A stretch of DNA of 63,115 nt from an uncultured Desulfobulbaceae bacterium. GTDB taxonomy: Bacteria; Desulfobacterota; Desulfobulbia; Desulfobulbales; CALZHT01. The notes beneath the pieces are model-generated. The model saw only the letters and a program-made list of their open reading frames with translations, was not told where the DNA came from and did no database searches. The stretch is from assembly GCA_945787445.1 (NCBI GenBank), contig CALZHT010000003.1:1-63115 (forward strand). The letters run 5' to 3'. Shown piece by piece: positions 53,792 to 62,380 of the stretch (position 1 is the stretch's first letter; the number at the start of each line of letters is the position of its first letter). A program made the position numbers and the translations under genes.

Positions 53792-55053
53792 CAAATTATG
53801 AAACACCCCTTGTCCTTCTTTTGGCAGGCGGAGTCGGAAGCCGATTGAATATTCTGGTGCAGACCAGGGCCAAACCGGCGGTGCCTTTTGCCGGCCTATA
53901 CCGCATCATCGACTTCAGCCTGAGCAATGTAATGAATTCAGGATTCACCCATGTGGGCGTGCTTACGCAGTACAAACCGCTTTCTCTCATGCGCCACATA
54001 GGCACAGGAGAGGCGTGGGATTTCACCGGGCGCAGTAGAGGAGTGAAAATCCTGCCGCCCAGGACCGGGGCCAAGGATTCGGACTGGTATAAAGGCACAG
54101 CCGATGCAATCCGCCAGAATATCGATTTTATTAAGGCCCATCCTTCCAAGGAGATACTTGTTCTTTCCGGTGACCACATTTACCGGATGGATTTTGAACA
54201 CATGGTCCAGTTTCACCGCAGTAAAAAGGCTGATATCACCATCGGCATGATGGTGGTGGATGAAAGCGAGATCCATCAGTTCGGGGCAGGTATAACTGAT
54301 GACGACGGGCGGATCATCGAATGGGAGGAAAAGCCCGCCGTGCCGAGAACCAACCTTGCTTCAATGGGCATCTACGTTTTCGATACCGAGTACCTCCTGC
54401 GCGTTTTGTTAGAAAATCGGGAAGAGACCGATTTCGGCATGCATATTATCCCCAAGGCTATCAAGCATGATAACGTTTTTGCCTATCCATTTTATAGCTA
54501 CTGGCGGGATGTGGGCACCATTCAGGCTTACTGGGAAGCCAATATGGAAGTTATAAGGAATGATGCGGAGATTTCACCGGAAGCGTGGAATATCCGTCCT
54601 AATCTTGAGGAAAATGACATGCTGGCCGACCGGTCGCCGGCGCGGTTCTGCCGGAACTGTGAAGTGAAAAGTTCCATGATCTCAGCCGGTTGCAGGATTG
54701 AAGGCGAGGTGATAAATTCCGTGCTTTCCCCCGGAGTCCGGGTGGGTAGAGGGGCCGTAATTAAGGATTCCATAATTTTTAATGACTGTGTGATTGAAAG
54801 GGATGCGGTGGTTGATCTGGCTATTCTCGATAAACGGGTGCAGGTTGGCGCTTCGGCAATAATAGGATATGGCGAATCAAAGGATGTTCCCAATAAGTTG
54901 TACCCAAAGCACCTTTATACAGGCATTACCCTGTTAGGCAAGGAGTGTATTATCCCCCAGTCCGCTAAAATCGGCAGAAACTGTATTATTCATCCCTGGC
55001 GTACCCCTGAAGATTTTTCTTCTTTGGTAATTGAAAACGGTGAATTCGTGTGA
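53788..55053 (+). CDS. glgC: Glucose-1-phosphate adenylyltransferase
   Basis: 421 residues from the ATG at 53788, which overlaps the previous TGA. The loop LLLAGGVGSRLNILVQTRAKPAVPFAG is standard; YRIIDFSLSNVMNSG, WYKGTADAIRQNIDFI, LSGDHIYRMDFEHM and IIEWEEKPAVPRTNLASMGIYVF carry the catalytic Asp, Lys and sugar-binding residues. The beta-helix domain ends with IGRNCIIHPWRTPEDF. It makes ADP-glucose for glycogen. The tandem arrangement suggests joint function with the preceding paralogue. Confidence 0.92.
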   Translation: MTNYETPLVLLLAGGVGSRLNILVQTRAKPAVPFAGLYRIIDFSLSNVMNSGFTHVGVLTQYKPLSLMRHIGTGEAWDFTGRSRGVKILPPRTGAKDSDWYKGTADAIRQNIDFIKAHPSKEILVLSGDHIYRMDFEHMVQFHRSKKADITIGMMVVDESEIHQFGAGITDDDGRIIEWEEKPAVPRTNLASMGIYVFDTEYLLRVLLENREETDFGMHIIPKAIKHDNVFAYPFYSYWRDVGTIQAYWEANMEVIRNDAEISPEAWNIRPNLEENDMLADRSPARFCRNCEVKSSMISAGCRIEGEVINSVLSPGVRVGRGAVIKDSIIFNDCVIERDAVVDLAILDKRVQVGASAIIGYGESKDVPNKLYPKHLYTGITLLGKECIIPQSAKIGRNCIIHPWRTPEDFSSLVIENGEFV

Positions 55054-55123
55054 AATTATAAATTATTGTATTAACTCCTGACGTGGCGGCCTTGGGGAGG
55101 TCGGTTCACACAAAGGTGGCATT

Positions 55124-55915
55124 ATGGGGGGAGGAGACTTTGCATTTGTAGCTTTGGGAAGCAGGTTGCGGGATGTGCCAGAAGTGCTGACCTTGGGTGT
55201 TAAGCCCAACTATCATGATTACAGCATGCAGGAGAGACGATTGATTTCCGAGGCCAGTCTGCTGCTCTATCCGTCCCTAAACTATGCCCAGCTTTTTACC
55301 ACTACCGGCAAGAACATTTTTCCCAGCGTGGAAACCTATCTTTATGCGGATGAAAAGATTAAACAGACAACTCTGTTCAACCTCTTGCAAATACCGCATC
55401 CAAGAACCAGATTCTATTTTCCCCGGAAACACGCAGAAATTCTTGATGACTTTACTTTTCCATTCATAGCCAAAATTCCGCGTGCTTCTGCTCGTGGCAA
55501 GGGCGTTTATAAAATTCAAAATACCGATGCGCTGCAGAGGTATTTACAGCGTAACAGGATTGCGTATATTCAGGAATATTTGCCCCACAGCTGCGATCTT
55601 CGGGTGGTTCTCATTAATTATCGGTGCGTCCTAGCCTACTGGCGCCATTGTGCGCCGGATGATTTTAGGGCCAATGTTCACCAGGGAGGAACCATTGATT
55701 TCGGCTGCGTGCCGGATGAAGCGATACTGCTTGCTGAAAAATATGCACGGGTCTGCAAATTTAATGATGTTGGGCTTGATTTTATTTGCCATGACAACAC
55801 CTGGTACCTGATCGAAGCCAATATGCAATACGGCCGGGAAGGATTCCGGCAGAAAAACATGATCCTCAAAGAGGTCATCCGCGAAAAGCTCCTGTCCGGC
55901 GAGTTGACATCATGA
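55124..55915 (+). CDS. RimK-type ATP-grasp ligase
   Basis: 263 residues. The ATP-grasp elements are visible: SLLLYPSLNYAQLFTTTGKNIFPSVETYLYADEKIKQTTLFNLLQIPHPRTRFYF (pre-ATP-grasp), FPFIAKIPRASARGKGVYKI, YIQEYLPHSCDLRVVLINYRCVLAYWR, FNDVGLDFICHDNTWYLIEANMQYG, with DLR, D and EAN forming the metal site. Relatives ligate amino acids to a peptide or small-molecule carboxylate. The substrate is unknown; the two small genes that follow, one exported and Cys-rich, are the nearest candidates for a pathway link. It starts 70 bases after glgC. Confidence 0.8.
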   Translation: MGGGDFAFVALGSRLRDVPEVLTLGVKPNYHDYSMQERRLISEASLLLYPSLNYAQLFTTTGKNIFPSVETYLYADEKIKQTTLFNLLQIPHPRTRFYFPRKHAEILDDFTFPFIAKIPRASARGKGVYKIQNTDALQRYLQRNRIAYIQEYLPHSCDLRVVLINYRCVLAYWRHCAPDDFRANVHQGGTIDFGCVPDEAILLAEKYARVCKFNDVGLDFICHDNTWYLIEANMQYGREGFRQKNMILKEVIREKLLSGELTS

Positions 55916-55941
55916 CAAACGTAAAAAGTATTTAAGAAATA

Positions 55942-56166
55942 ATGGATAAAGAGGAAGTGTTGCGGGTTTTTAAGGGATTGATCAAAAAGCATGGTACCGA
56001 CTTTTCCGTGCGCTTGAAATATATCACCTCGAGCAACAAAACAAGAAAACGGCATGGCAAGTTCCTGGCCATGGAAGATGAAGAAAAGGTTTTACTTCAT
56101 AATCCTGACAAAGGGACCGACAGCTGGTATCAACTGGACCGGATCATTGATATAAAAAAAATGTAA
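55942..56166 (+). CDS. Small basic protein of unknown function
   Basis: 74 residues, charged, without signal peptide or membrane helix: LRVFKGLIKKHGTDFSVRLKYITSSNKTRKRHGKFLAMEDEEKVLLHNPDKGTDSWYQLDRIIDI. The pattern of short strands and a central basic loop could be an Sm-like or SH3-like barrel, but I cannot name a family. It lies 26 bases after the ATP-grasp gene on the same strand. Confidence 0.6.
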   Translation: MDKEEVLRVFKGLIKKHGTDFSVRLKYITSSNKTRKRHGKFLAMEDEEKVLLHNPDKGTDSWYQLDRIIDIKKM

Positions 56167-56222
56167 AATCCTCGAGTTCATGAGATCTGAATTTAGTGTT
56201 TTCAATGCGAAAAAGGTGATCT

Positions 56223-56657
56223 ATGAAAAAGACCGCGTTGATAGTTTTTGTTTTATTTCTTCATTCCTTTTTACCCTTCAATGTTGTTACTGCCGAAAAC
56301 ATTGTCCTGGAACCGGGAGAATCATACAATACACCTGACCTTGAAATCATGTGTGTAGAAAAAAGGCGTGCACGAGAACCGGTGGTTATCAAGGACTGCC
56401 AGTTTTGGGATGATTACAACGAGAAATGTCTCTTTGAAAGAAAGACCTATGTTTTTAACGGACTGGAATGCATAGAAGAGTGCCAGTACTGGGACCGGTA
56501 CAAAAAATCATGCGAATTTGCCACAAGCTGCGACTTCCATTCTTCGCAAAAGATTTTTATGTTAAAGAAATGCGCCTTGTTTGATAGTTATGATCACAAA
56601 TGCAAAAGGGTTGAAGAAATTCTAGTTAAGCGGAAGAAAAATCATCGGGGCAGATAA
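56223..56657 (+). CDS. Secreted protein with a repeated C-x9-C motif
   Basis: 144 residues. A signal peptide (LIVFVLFLHSFLPFNVVTA) precedes a mature part with three copies of a short motif: CQFWDDYNEKC, CQYWDRYKKSC and CALFDSYDHKC, i.e. C-x-[FYL]-[WF]-D-x-Y-x3-C, plus further Cys at regular distances and a basic tail (KRKKNHRGR). Every repeat Cys could pair to form disulfide-stapled hairpins in the periplasm. Family not recognised. AAAGGTGATCT precedes the ATG; a terminator follows about 130 bases downstream. Confidence 0.7.
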   Translation: MKKTALIVFVLFLHSFLPFNVVTAENIVLEPGESYNTPDLEIMCVEKRRAREPVVIKDCQFWDDYNEKCLFERKTYVFNGLECIEECQYWDRYKKSCEFATSCDFHSSQKIFMLKKCALFDSYDHKCKRVEEILVKRKKNHRGR

Positions 56658-56787
56658 TATAGATGGCGACCCTGGGACGGTTATGATTTCCGGAATTGAA
56701 GGGCAAGAGACTTCCAGAACTTTTTGACCGATTTTAAGAACAGGAAGGCTGATAAAAATACCGTAGTAGACGATTAATAAAGGAGTA

Positions 56788-56823
56788 AAAAGGGATTAGC
56801 CAATATTGGTTAATCCCTTTTTT
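56788..56823 (+). terminator. Intrinsic terminator after the glgC/ATP-grasp block
   Basis: Stem AAAGGGATTAGCC / GGTTAATCCCTTT around AATATT followed by T-run. The surrounding 345-base gap (56658-57002) holds no other feature that I can support; the AGGAGG site at its end belongs to the OmpA-like gene. Confidence 0.88.
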
Positions 56824-57002
56824 AATGAACAATTCATTGCTTAGACTCTTCTCTTTTTGTGGCAGAAAGTATTTTTTATGTTGCACTCCCTTTAATCCAA
56901 CCTATATTGCTGATACATATTCCATAAAAATTCACCCTTGCCACTTGATGTATTGAAAATTGTTTGAAGACTTGTTTTTCTAATTTGTAGGAGGAATTTT
57001 AG

Positions 57003-57929
57003 ATGAAAAACGAAAATTTAAAAAAACTAATATTATTTTCTACTCTTGCTGCACTAATTTTCTCCCTGGGTGGATGCGTAACCAAGGGCACATATTTAGC
57101 AATGGAAGAGGAGGCCACTAGTCTTGAGCAAAACCTGATGGACCTCCAGAGGCAATATGACGATCTTTCTCAAGAGAACGCAGCTCTAAAGGAGCAAGTG
57201 GACCAATTGAATCAGTCGTTGGCAGCCCAGAAAGAAGAGAATGAAAATGTGCTTGCTGAAAAGCAGAACCTGGAAAATCTAATGCGGGAACGGACGGATA
57301 ATTTTTCCAAAACCATTGCTGCACTCCGCACGAACATGGAAGAGTTGAAAACCGATAATGCCTCACTGGTAAATGATCTACAGAATAATATTGCAAACCT
57401 GGAAACCGAAAACCTGGGGCTGGGTGAGAAGATCATAGCCCTGGAACTTGAAAAGGAAGAAAAAGTTCAGCAGTTAAGTTCAACATACGAGCATTTGCTT
57501 TCAGAAATGAAAAACGAGATTTCCAGAGGTGAGATCACCATCTCCGAACTCAAAGGCAAGCTTACCGTCAATATGGTTGATTCCATATTGTTTGATTCCG
57601 GCAAGGCCGAGGTTAAGCAGGAAGGTCTGGCTGTGCTGCAGCGGGTCGTAGATATTCTGAAAAACATTACCGACAAGGCAATTCGTGTTGAAGGCCATAC
57701 CGATAATGTGCCTATTAGTGGCGGTCTTGCCCAAAAATATCCGACAAATTGGGAACTCTCCGCAGCCAGGGCCATAAATGTTACGCGATTTCTGCAGCTG
57801 CAGGGCATTGATCCTGCCAATCTTGCCTCCATTGCCTATGGCGAATTCAAACCGGTGGCTGACAACAATTCAGAAGAAGGCAAGGCGAAGAACCGGCGCA
57901 TAGAAATAGTCCTTGTGGCTAAAGAATAA
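57003..57929 (+). CDS. OmpA-family lipoprotein with a long coiled coil
   Basis: 308 residues. Signal peptide and lipobox LIFSLGGCVTKG; residues about 30-185 form a continuous heptad-rich coiled coil (EEEATSLEQNLMDLQRQYDDLSQENAALKEQV...); the C-terminal OmpA/MotB peptidoglycan-binding domain has DSILFDSGKAEVKQEGLAVLQRVVDIL, IRVEGHTDNVPISGG, NWELSAARAINVTRFLQLQGIDPANLASIAYGEFKPVADN and KNRRIEIVL. It would span from the outer membrane to peptidoglycan. TAGGAGGAA precedes the ATG. Confidence 0.9.
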   Translation: MKNENLKKLILFSTLAALIFSLGGCVTKGTYLAMEEEATSLEQNLMDLQRQYDDLSQENAALKEQVDQLNQSLAAQKEENENVLAEKQNLENLMRERTDNFSKTIAALRTNMEELKTDNASLVNDLQNNIANLETENLGLGEKIIALELEKEEKVQQLSSTYEHLLSEMKNEISRGEITISELKGKLTVNMVDSILFDSGKAEVKQEGLAVLQRVVDILKNITDKAIRVEGHTDNVPISGGLAQKYPTNWELSAARAINVTRFLQLQGIDPANLASIAYGEFKPVADNNSEEGKAKNRRIEIVLVAKE

Positions 57930-57932
57930 TCC

Positions 57933-58280
57933 ATGCAGAAGCATATCAAAGCAGCACTTCTTTCAGGTCTGGTTCTGCCGGGGCTGGGTCAGGTTGTTTT
58001 GGGAAAACGCTGGATCGGATCTATAATAATAATCCTTACCGGCCTGGGTGTCGCCTGCCTGGTATACAGTATCGTTCTCAGATTCCCTTTTATTATCGAC
58101 CAGCTGATCCTGGAACTGGAGCATGGCATGGTGGAAATGCCCAGGATCGTGGAAATCACTATCCAGTCGAGCAAGATGGGTAACAGTCTTTTAGAAATAT
58201 CAAGCACTTGGCTTGTAGTATTATGCTGGGCCGGGTCAATCATCCATGCACTGCTTGCAGGCAGAAAGCATAAGGCCTGA
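57933..58280 (+). CDS. Small integral membrane protein
   Basis: 115 residues with two or three membrane helices: LLSGLVLPGLGQVVLGKRWIGSIIIILTGLGVACLVYSIV and STWLVVLCWAGSIIHALLAG. The N-terminal PGLGQVVLGKRWIG resembles the entry of small TM2/DUF5683-type domains. It follows the OmpA-like gene by three bases and is probably cotranscribed. Function unknown. Confidence 0.72.
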   Translation: MQKHIKAALLSGLVLPGLGQVVLGKRWIGSIIIILTGLGVACLVYSIVLRFPFIIDQLILELEHGMVEMPRIVEITIQSSKMGNSLLEISSTWLVVLCWAGSIIHALLAGRKHKA

Positions 58281-58627
58281 TAGGCTACGGTTCAGCCTGA
58301 ATATGATTTGTAGGTTTTTAAATACGTTCCGTGAGCATGTATACCCCGCATAGCGGCTACAAGTGCCTTTGTGCTCCCCTTGAGGGATGTTTCAGGGGTG
58401 CATTTCCTGTTGCTTGTCGGGGCAGCGCTTGTTTATCCTTCCTGTTTCCCCTTGCTAAACCAGGCCAAGAGAAGTATTTTCGAAAAGAATATTATTCTAC
58501 AATTACTATGGAGTAGTAACGTAAACCTGAATTGAGCATTTCAAATTTAAAAAGCTCAATGTAGGAAAAAAAATGACGCAAACGGTAAAGTTTGCAATTG
58601 AATGCGTATTGTTACCCAAGGAAAAAT
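58281..58627. other. Spacer before the thioredoxin-like lipoprotein gene
   Basis: About 350 bases. Two hairpins are visible, ATTGAGC / GCTCAAT (58532-58561) and GCAAAC / GTTTGC (58574-58595), the second just before the next gene. A 61-codon frame at 58331-58516 has no ribosome binding site and composition unlike a gene, so I do not call it. Confidence 0.45.
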
Positions 58628-59158
58628 ATGCCGAAACGTTATAATATATTGATATTATTATTTATTGTTCTGATTTCTTCATGCTTGTTAACCTCGTGCG
58701 AACAAAGAAAGGATACAAAAGGAGAGACCAAGGGTACTTTGCTAGCACCTGATTTTGCTCTGCAGGATCTCAAGGGAAAAACATGGAAGCTCTCAGACCT
58801 TAAGGGCAAGGTTGTCTTTATTAATTTTTGGGCAACCTGGTGCCCGCCATGCAGGGAAGAGATGCCTTCCATGGAAGCCCTGCATCGTGATATGGCTGAC
58901 AAGCCATTCCAGATCCTGACAATTTTAAGTAATGACGAACCGAAAATGGCTGATACCTTTGCAAGAAAAAACGGCTATACTTTTCCAATTTTAGTGGACC
59001 GTGATGGTGCGGTCAGCGCGACCTACGGTATTACAGGTGTTCCTGAAACCTTTATTGTAAATGCTGATGGCTTACTACTCCGCAAGTTTATTGGTCCTTA
59101 TGACTGGAATTCAAAATATGCAAAAGATATGATCAGGGGCTATCTGCCTGTATCCTGA
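58628..59158 (+). CDS. TlpA/ResA-type thioredoxin-like lipoprotein
   Basis: 176 residues from the ATG at 58628, preceded by CAAGGAAAAAT; an earlier in-frame start at 58592 would place a charged segment before the signal sequence. Lipobox LTSC (or SSC three residues earlier). The redoxin domain has APDFALQDLKGKTWKLSDLKGKVVFINFWATWCPPCREEMPSM with the CPPC active site, and the cis-Pro region YGITGVPETFIVNADG. It probably reduces disulfides of periplasmic proteins such as apo-cytochromes c. Confidence 0.9.
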   Translation: MPKRYNILILLFIVLISSCLLTSCEQRKDTKGETKGTLLAPDFALQDLKGKTWKLSDLKGKVVFINFWATWCPPCREEMPSMEALHRDMADKPFQILTILSNDEPKMADTFARKNGYTFPILVDRDGAVSATYGITGVPETFIVNADGLLLRKFIGPYDWNSKYAKDMIRGYLPVS

Positions 59159-59289
59159 TTACAAATTTGCTAGGGTTCTGATTTCTTATTCGACTTTCCA
59201 GTTTTGTAGTTTCCTGCCATATTGTATTAATAACAGGTACTTGCCGGGGAATGCATTTCTCTTGAGTCATTTGGAGAAAAGTTTATGGG

Positions 59290-60429
59290 ATGAGCCGCAG
59301 GATTAGAATAAAAAGCCTCTTTGTTACAATTCTCTTGCTGCCGTTATTTTTGGTCGGATTACCGTTAGCCGGAGTTTGGTGGTCCGGCATGGATGTTTCG
59401 ACCTATCTGCAATTTCCACCAACCACCACATTTGTTCAGCATGCCGGATTTTCTTGGCCCGTTTTTGTTCTTGTGGCAATCTTCGTTGTCACGGTCTGTG
59501 GTCCATTTGCCGTGAAAATTATCAGGGGCCCTTCACCTCCCCAGGGCCGCCATTCACCCAAGCCTTTCCCTGGATGGGGATTATTTGGCGTTTTTTTACT
59601 TATTTCCACTTGGCTGCTGGCCTGGAGCCGTTTTTCGTGGTTTTCCCCCCTGCAGCACTATACCTTTTTTCCTCTCTGGCTTGGCTATATAATTACGGTA
59701 AACGGTTTGACCTACAGCCGAATCGGACGATGCCTTATGGTCTCGGAACCGGTTTTTTTGCTTTTTTTATTTCCGGTAAGCGCAGTATTCTGGTGGTTTT
59801 TTGAATACCTGAATCGTTTTGCCCAGAACTGGCACTATCTGGGCATTGAATCCTTTTCAGCGTTGGAATATGTATGTCATGCAACATTGTGCTTTTCAAC
59901 GGTGTTGCCTGCGGTAATGAGCACCGAAGAATTTCTTCGGACCTTGACAAGGTTTTCACGAACTCTGACCCATCTCTGGCCGCTTCAGGTAAAATCTATT
60001 CGTCCGGCTGGTTTTTTAGTTCTCCTTTTATTTTCTGCCGGGCTTGCCTGTATAAGTATTTATCCTGACTATCTCTTTCCTCTTTTGTGGGTGTCTCCTT
60101 TTTTGATTATTATTTCGGTGCAGATAATGATGGGGGAACAAACGATCTTGGCATCAATCCGGTGCGGCGATTGGTTGCCGGTGTTGCTACCTGCCATGGC
60201 CGCACTGGTCTGTGGTTTTTTTTGGGAAATGTGGAACTATAAAAGCCTTGCGCATTGGGAGTATTCTGTACCTTTTGTGCAGCGTTTTCATGTTTTTGAA
60301 ATGCCTCTCTTGGGATATGCCGGCTATCTACCGTTCGGCCTTGAATGTGCGGTGGTTGCAAGTTTATCCCGTAAATTGTTAATGAGTATAACTAGAAAGG
60401 GCACTTGCAGTGAAGAAAGCGTTGCTTGA
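59290..60429 (+). CDS. Polytopic membrane protein of unknown function
   Basis: 379 residues with about ten hydrophobic helices, rich in Trp and Phe. Distinctive segments: SPLQHYTFFPLWLGYIITVNGLTYSRIGRCLM, SAVFWWFFEYLNRFAQNWHYLGI, GFFWEMWNYKSLAHWEYSVPFVQRFHVFEMPLLGYAGYLPFGLECAVV. The repeated FWE-x-[LW]N pattern and PLLGYAGYLPFGLE are conserved-looking, and the overall plan recalls small uncharacterised membrane families. The 3' end overlaps the PIN gene by 20 bases in another frame. Confidence 0.72.
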   Translation: MSRRIRIKSLFVTILLLPLFLVGLPLAGVWWSGMDVSTYLQFPPTTTFVQHAGFSWPVFVLVAIFVVTVCGPFAVKIIRGPSPPQGRHSPKPFPGWGLFGVFLLISTWLLAWSRFSWFSPLQHYTFFPLWLGYIITVNGLTYSRIGRCLMVSEPVFLLFLFPVSAVFWWFFEYLNRFAQNWHYLGIESFSALEYVCHATLCFSTVLPAVMSTEEFLRTLTRFSRTLTHLWPLQVKSIRPAGFLVLLLFSAGLACISIYPDYLFPLLWVSPFLIIISVQIMMGEQTILASIRCGDWLPVLLPAMAALVCGFFWEMWNYKSLAHWEYSVPFVQRFHVFEMPLLGYAGYLPFGLECAVVASLSRKLLMSITRKGTCSEESVA

Positions 60430-60922
60430 CACATCATCCGCCATTCTTCTTTATAAAACGGGTATGTTGGAGCATTTATTGAGCACATATACAATTTTTA
60501 TTACCGAATCCGTGTTTGATGAATTTGCCAGGAAAGGGTATCCCGGATATGAGTTTATCACCCGGGTCAGAGAGCAAAATGATATTCGGGTTTTGGATAT
60601 TTTGCCTAACATAAAATTAGGTGAAAAAAGAATAAAAAGCCTAGGCCAGGGCGAGCATGACACGGTGCAACATTATCAAGCAGGGATTGGTGACTTCATC
60701 ATTACGGATGATAGAAAGGCGGCACTCTTTTGTCGACAGCAAAATATTCCTTTTATAAATGCGCTGTTATTTCCGCGTATCCTGTATTTTACTGGAATTA
60801 TTGTGGAAAGCGACTGCCAAAAAAATTTTTCTCGCCTTTTGCAATGCGGTCGCTACTCTGCAGACATCATCGATTTTGCCCAAAAATCATCTGCAGCAGA
60901 CCTGCAGTTTTTCCTTCCTTGA
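60410..60922 (+). CDS. PIN-domain protein
   Basis: 170 residues, GTG start inside the end of the preceding gene. The PIN acidic residues are visible: LLDTSSAILLYK (first Asp), ITESVFDEFARKG (Glu), LGQGEHDTVQHY (Glu/Asp) and DFIITDDRKAALFC (Asp). The fold suits a metal-dependent ribonuclease. No antitoxin-like gene precedes it, so a toxin-antitoxin role is unproven. The overlap indicates cotranslation with the membrane protein. Confidence 0.78.
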   Translation: MKKALLDTSSAILLYKTGMLEHLLSTYTIFITESVFDEFARKGYPGYEFITRVREQNDIRVLDILPNIKLGEKRIKSLGQGEHDTVQHYQAGIGDFIITDDRKAALFCRQQNIPFINALLFPRILYFTGIIVESDCQKNFSRLLQCGRYSADIIDFAQKSSAADLQFFLP

Positions 60923-60949
60923 TCGGTACACTTTTCGGAGCACAAAAAA

Positions 60950-60993
60950 AGCACACTATAACAAGGTATTGTGGTGTGTATTTTTTTTTACAC
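60950..60993 (+). terminator. Possible terminator after the PIN gene
   Basis: CACACTATAA pairs imperfectly with TTGTGGTGTG (8 of 10) and is followed by a run of nine T. Confidence 0.5.
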
Positions 60994-61077
60994 AATATCT
61001 TGTGTGTTTGATTTTTTTGTGATATGGTGATTCGACTTCTCAACCAGGGCTAATATTTCAAGAGTAAAAGCGCTTCT

Positions 61078-62295
61078 ATGTACTCAGCACCGAAATTTTT
61101 TTGGGACCTAGACTGCGATTATTATTGTGGCCGTATCCTTTGCGGTACATACAGTGATGAACTCAAGAACAGGGTGCGAGAATACATCACCTATTTTGAG
61201 GCCCTTGATAAGATCGGCAATCCCGCTATTCCTTATATCTCAGCATGGCGCCAGGAAGAACAACAGATCTGGTACGAATTCTCCGGACAAAAACTTAAAG
61301 AGCTGGTGGGGTGTACAACTCCGGAAGTAGCCGATGTCTTTAAAAAAAGCATCATTGGTCACACCATTTATAAATACCCCGGTATTCAGCGAGGCATTAC
61401 CAAGGAGACCTTAAACTGCAACGAATTGAAAAATTGTCGTGGGAAGTTACGGACCGATGGGATAAACCGAGGTGCTGTTGAGGCTGTATATAAAGTTGCC
61501 TCGGTTGAAGGCTGCACTGTATGGCTCAAGGATCTAGCGAGTGTTGAAATATTTAAGCAGGACAACATTTGTCTTTCAATCGGTATGCTCACGGATGTCA
61601 CCAAAGAAATGAAGGTTGAAGAAAACCTGAAATTGGTGGAGCAAGAACTCAAACGCCATCGTGATCATCTTGAGGATATTGTGCGGGAAAGGACCAAAAA
61701 GCTGTGGAAAGCCCAACTCGAAGTTGTGTCACGCCTTGCCCGGGCTGCTGAGTTCCGTGATAGAAAAACCGGTTCCCATATTACTAATATGAGCCGTTAC
61801 TGTGCAGTCCTTAGTCGTGCTGCCGGCATGGGCCAGGCTGCCACTGCCATTTTATATCATGCCGCGCCCATGCATGATGTTGGCAAGATCGGTATAACCG
61901 ATAATATCCTTCTTAAACCCGGTCGGCTTGATCAGGGCGAGTACGAAAATATGAAAAAGCATTGCGTGATCGGCGCGAAGTTGCTGTCTGGTTACGACTC
62001 CAACCTCTTGCGGGTAGCAAAGAGTATAGCGCTTACCCATCATGAAAAGTGGGACGGTAGTGGGTATCCTAATGGTCTTGCCAATAGTGGGATTCCCTTT
62101 GCTGGTCGAATTGTTGCTATTTGTGACGTTTTTGATGCCCTGACCTCCGACCGGCCATACAAGACCGCGTGGCCGATTGATAAGGCGTTAATGGAGCTGA
62201 GACAGCAAAAAGGCGCCCATTTTGATCCAAAGCTTATTGACCTGTTTTTTGACAACCTACCGCTTGTCAGGAAAATCCACGCGACCATGAATTAG
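61078..62295 (+). CDS. HD-GYP signalling protein with a Cys-containing N-terminal domain
   Basis: 405 residues. The N-terminal half (about 1-180) is not a recognised sensor; it holds several Cys near the start (WDLDCDYYCGRILCGTY) and in LNCNELKNCRGKLR. A coiled coil (about 180-215) leads to the HD-GYP domain: RDRKTGSHITNMSRYCAVLSRAAG, HDVGKIGITDNILLKPGRL, HHEKWDGSGYPNGL and AICDVFDALTSDRPYKTAW. The catalytic HD and the GYP sequence are present, so hydrolysis of c-di-GMP is plausible. It would control motility or attachment along with other c-di-GMP proteins of the cell. Confidence 0.88.
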   Translation: MYSAPKFFWDLDCDYYCGRILCGTYSDELKNRVREYITYFEALDKIGNPAIPYISAWRQEEQQIWYEFSGQKLKELVGCTTPEVADVFKKSIIGHTIYKYPGIQRGITKETLNCNELKNCRGKLRTDGINRGAVEAVYKVASVEGCTVWLKDLASVEIFKQDNICLSIGMLTDVTKEMKVEENLKLVEQELKRHRDHLEDIVRERTKKLWKAQLEVVSRLARAAEFRDRKTGSHITNMSRYCAVLSRAAGMGQAATAILYHAAPMHDVGKIGITDNILLKPGRLDQGEYENMKKHCVIGAKLLSGYDSNLLRVAKSIALTHHEKWDGSGYPNGLANSGIPFAGRIVAICDVFDALTSDRPYKTAWPIDKALMELRQQKGAHFDPKLIDLFFDNLPLVRKIHATMN

Positions 62296-62380
62296 TTTCC
62301 GAATTGGAAAAAACTTGGTCGGGAATCCTCCAAGTCTGCGACTTTCCGGATGGGAACGAATTAGCATTCCATCACTATCT

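Noticed and set aside
58331-58516. 61-codon frame in the gap before the thioredoxin-like gene
   Set aside because: No ribosome binding site, no membrane or domain pattern, composition unlike neighbouring genes.
58565-58600. GACGCAAA-containing segment as a c-di-GMP riboswitch
   Set aside because: The second stem and the GGCAAACC-type elements of the aptamer are absent; only a simple hairpin is present.
60410-60922. VapC toxin of a toxin-antitoxin pair
   Set aside because: There is no small antitoxin gene upstream; the preceding gene encodes a large membrane protein.
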